Origin: Demequina pelophila
Lineage (GTDB): Bacteria; Actinomycetota; Actinomycetes; Actinomycetales; Demequinaceae
Direction of reading: 5' to 3'
DNA: 64,000 nt
NCBI RefSeq assembly: GCF_000971175.1
Contig: NZ_BBLY01000001.1
Span: 793,709-857,708 of the forward strand
The position numbers and the translations under genes were made by a program. Under the pieces are notes generated by a model. That model saw nothing but the letters and a program-made list of their open reading frames with translations, was not told the origin of the DNA and made no database searches. The first letter of the stretch is position 1; each line of letters begins with the position of its first letter. Of this stretch, positions 63,893 through 64,000 are shown in pieces.

Positions 63893-64000
63893 GCCTTCGC
63901 CTCGCGGACGAGGATGCGGCCGCACTCCTCGCAGCGCACCACGTCGTCCGCGGGCCGCGACTGGATCGCCGCCAGGTCACCCGGGTTGAGAGGCATGTGG
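63889..64000 (-). CDS. C4-type zinc-ribbon protein, C-terminal part (runs off the window)
   Basis: The last 36 codons read HMPLNPGDLAAIQSRPADDV followed by VRCEECGRILVREAKA. The CEEC pair is the second half of a four-cysteine zinc ribbon, as in coiled-coil zinc-ribbon proteins (zf-RING_7) that commonly precede the RNase H/phosphatase fusion in actinobacteria. The stop overlaps the next start by 4 bp. The coiled-coil part lies outside the window. Confidence 0.8.
   Translation of the reverse strand, partial: HMPLNPGDLAAIQSRPADDVVRCEECGRILVREAKA

Overview
The window is GC-rich chromosomal DNA (over 70 % G+C by eye, strong GC3 bias) from an actinobacterium. The signs are DUF222/HNH endonuclease, LCP cell-wall ligase, an LAxTG sortase-anchored surface protein, GTG/TTG starts with AGGAGG-type ribosome sites, a PAP2/diacylglycerol kinase fusion, an RNase H/phosphatase fusion and a type A RNase P RNA. 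A Micrococcales-like organism (Cellulomonas/Demequina range) is my inference; there is no 16S gene to settle it.

Layout. 34-7079: an SBF-like transporter, a P2-type cation ATPase, DUF222-HNH, an LCP protein and a small ORF. 7101-19642: an L-rhamnose island with a LacI regulator, the ABC importer rhaT-rhaP-rhaQ-rhaS, then rhaI-rhaM-rhaEW-rhaB-lldD, which carries rhamnose to DHAP and L-lactate and on to pyruvate. 19698-26540 (minus): a second import unit made of a CUT1 binding protein, two permeases, a GH78 alpha-L-rhamnosidase and a second LacI regulator. 27040-29934: a second, unrelated rhamnulose-1-phosphate aldolase (rhaD) and lactaldehyde reductase (fucO). Four exact copies of the 12-mer TGAATCGTTTCA (8359, 13242, 26919, 30001) tie these units into one regulon. 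It therefore has two parallel exits from rhamnulose-1-phosphate: an oxidative one (RhaEW to lactate, then LldD) and a reductive one (RhaD to lactaldehyde, then FucO to propanediol).

30000-34900 is accessory-looking: a 49-bp near-palindrome, a 20-bp tandem repeat, a PDZ trypsin-like protease, and a repeat-rich LAHTG surface protein flanked by two copies of a 59-bp repeat. Around it are remnants of a serine recombinase, an HTH protein and a 5-oxoprolinase subunit. 35000-43100 holds membrane proteins, a quinone oxidoreductase with a divergent AraC regulator, a cation/proton antiporter, a flavin monooxygenase and an MFS exporter. 43104-48851 is a catabolic cluster (MarR, amidohydrolase, acyl-CoA dehydrogenase, SDR, MaoC hydratase, acyl-CoA ligase) with a shared operator-like motif and an unknown substrate.

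48935-64000: a carotenoid-synthesis-like membrane protein with a divergent TetR, an AbrB/RelE-type toxin-antitoxin pair, rnpB (minus), PadR, a SulP transporter, yaaA, DUF3800-like and DUF3817 proteins, the PAP2-DGK fusion, TetR plus a second P2-type ATPase closely related to the first, an RNase H/phosphoglycerate-mutase-like fusion and the end of a zinc-ribbon gene. Across the whole window the 9-mer GGACGATGC occurs about 29 times on both strands, in genes and in gaps. It is the most unusual signal not explained by any gene.
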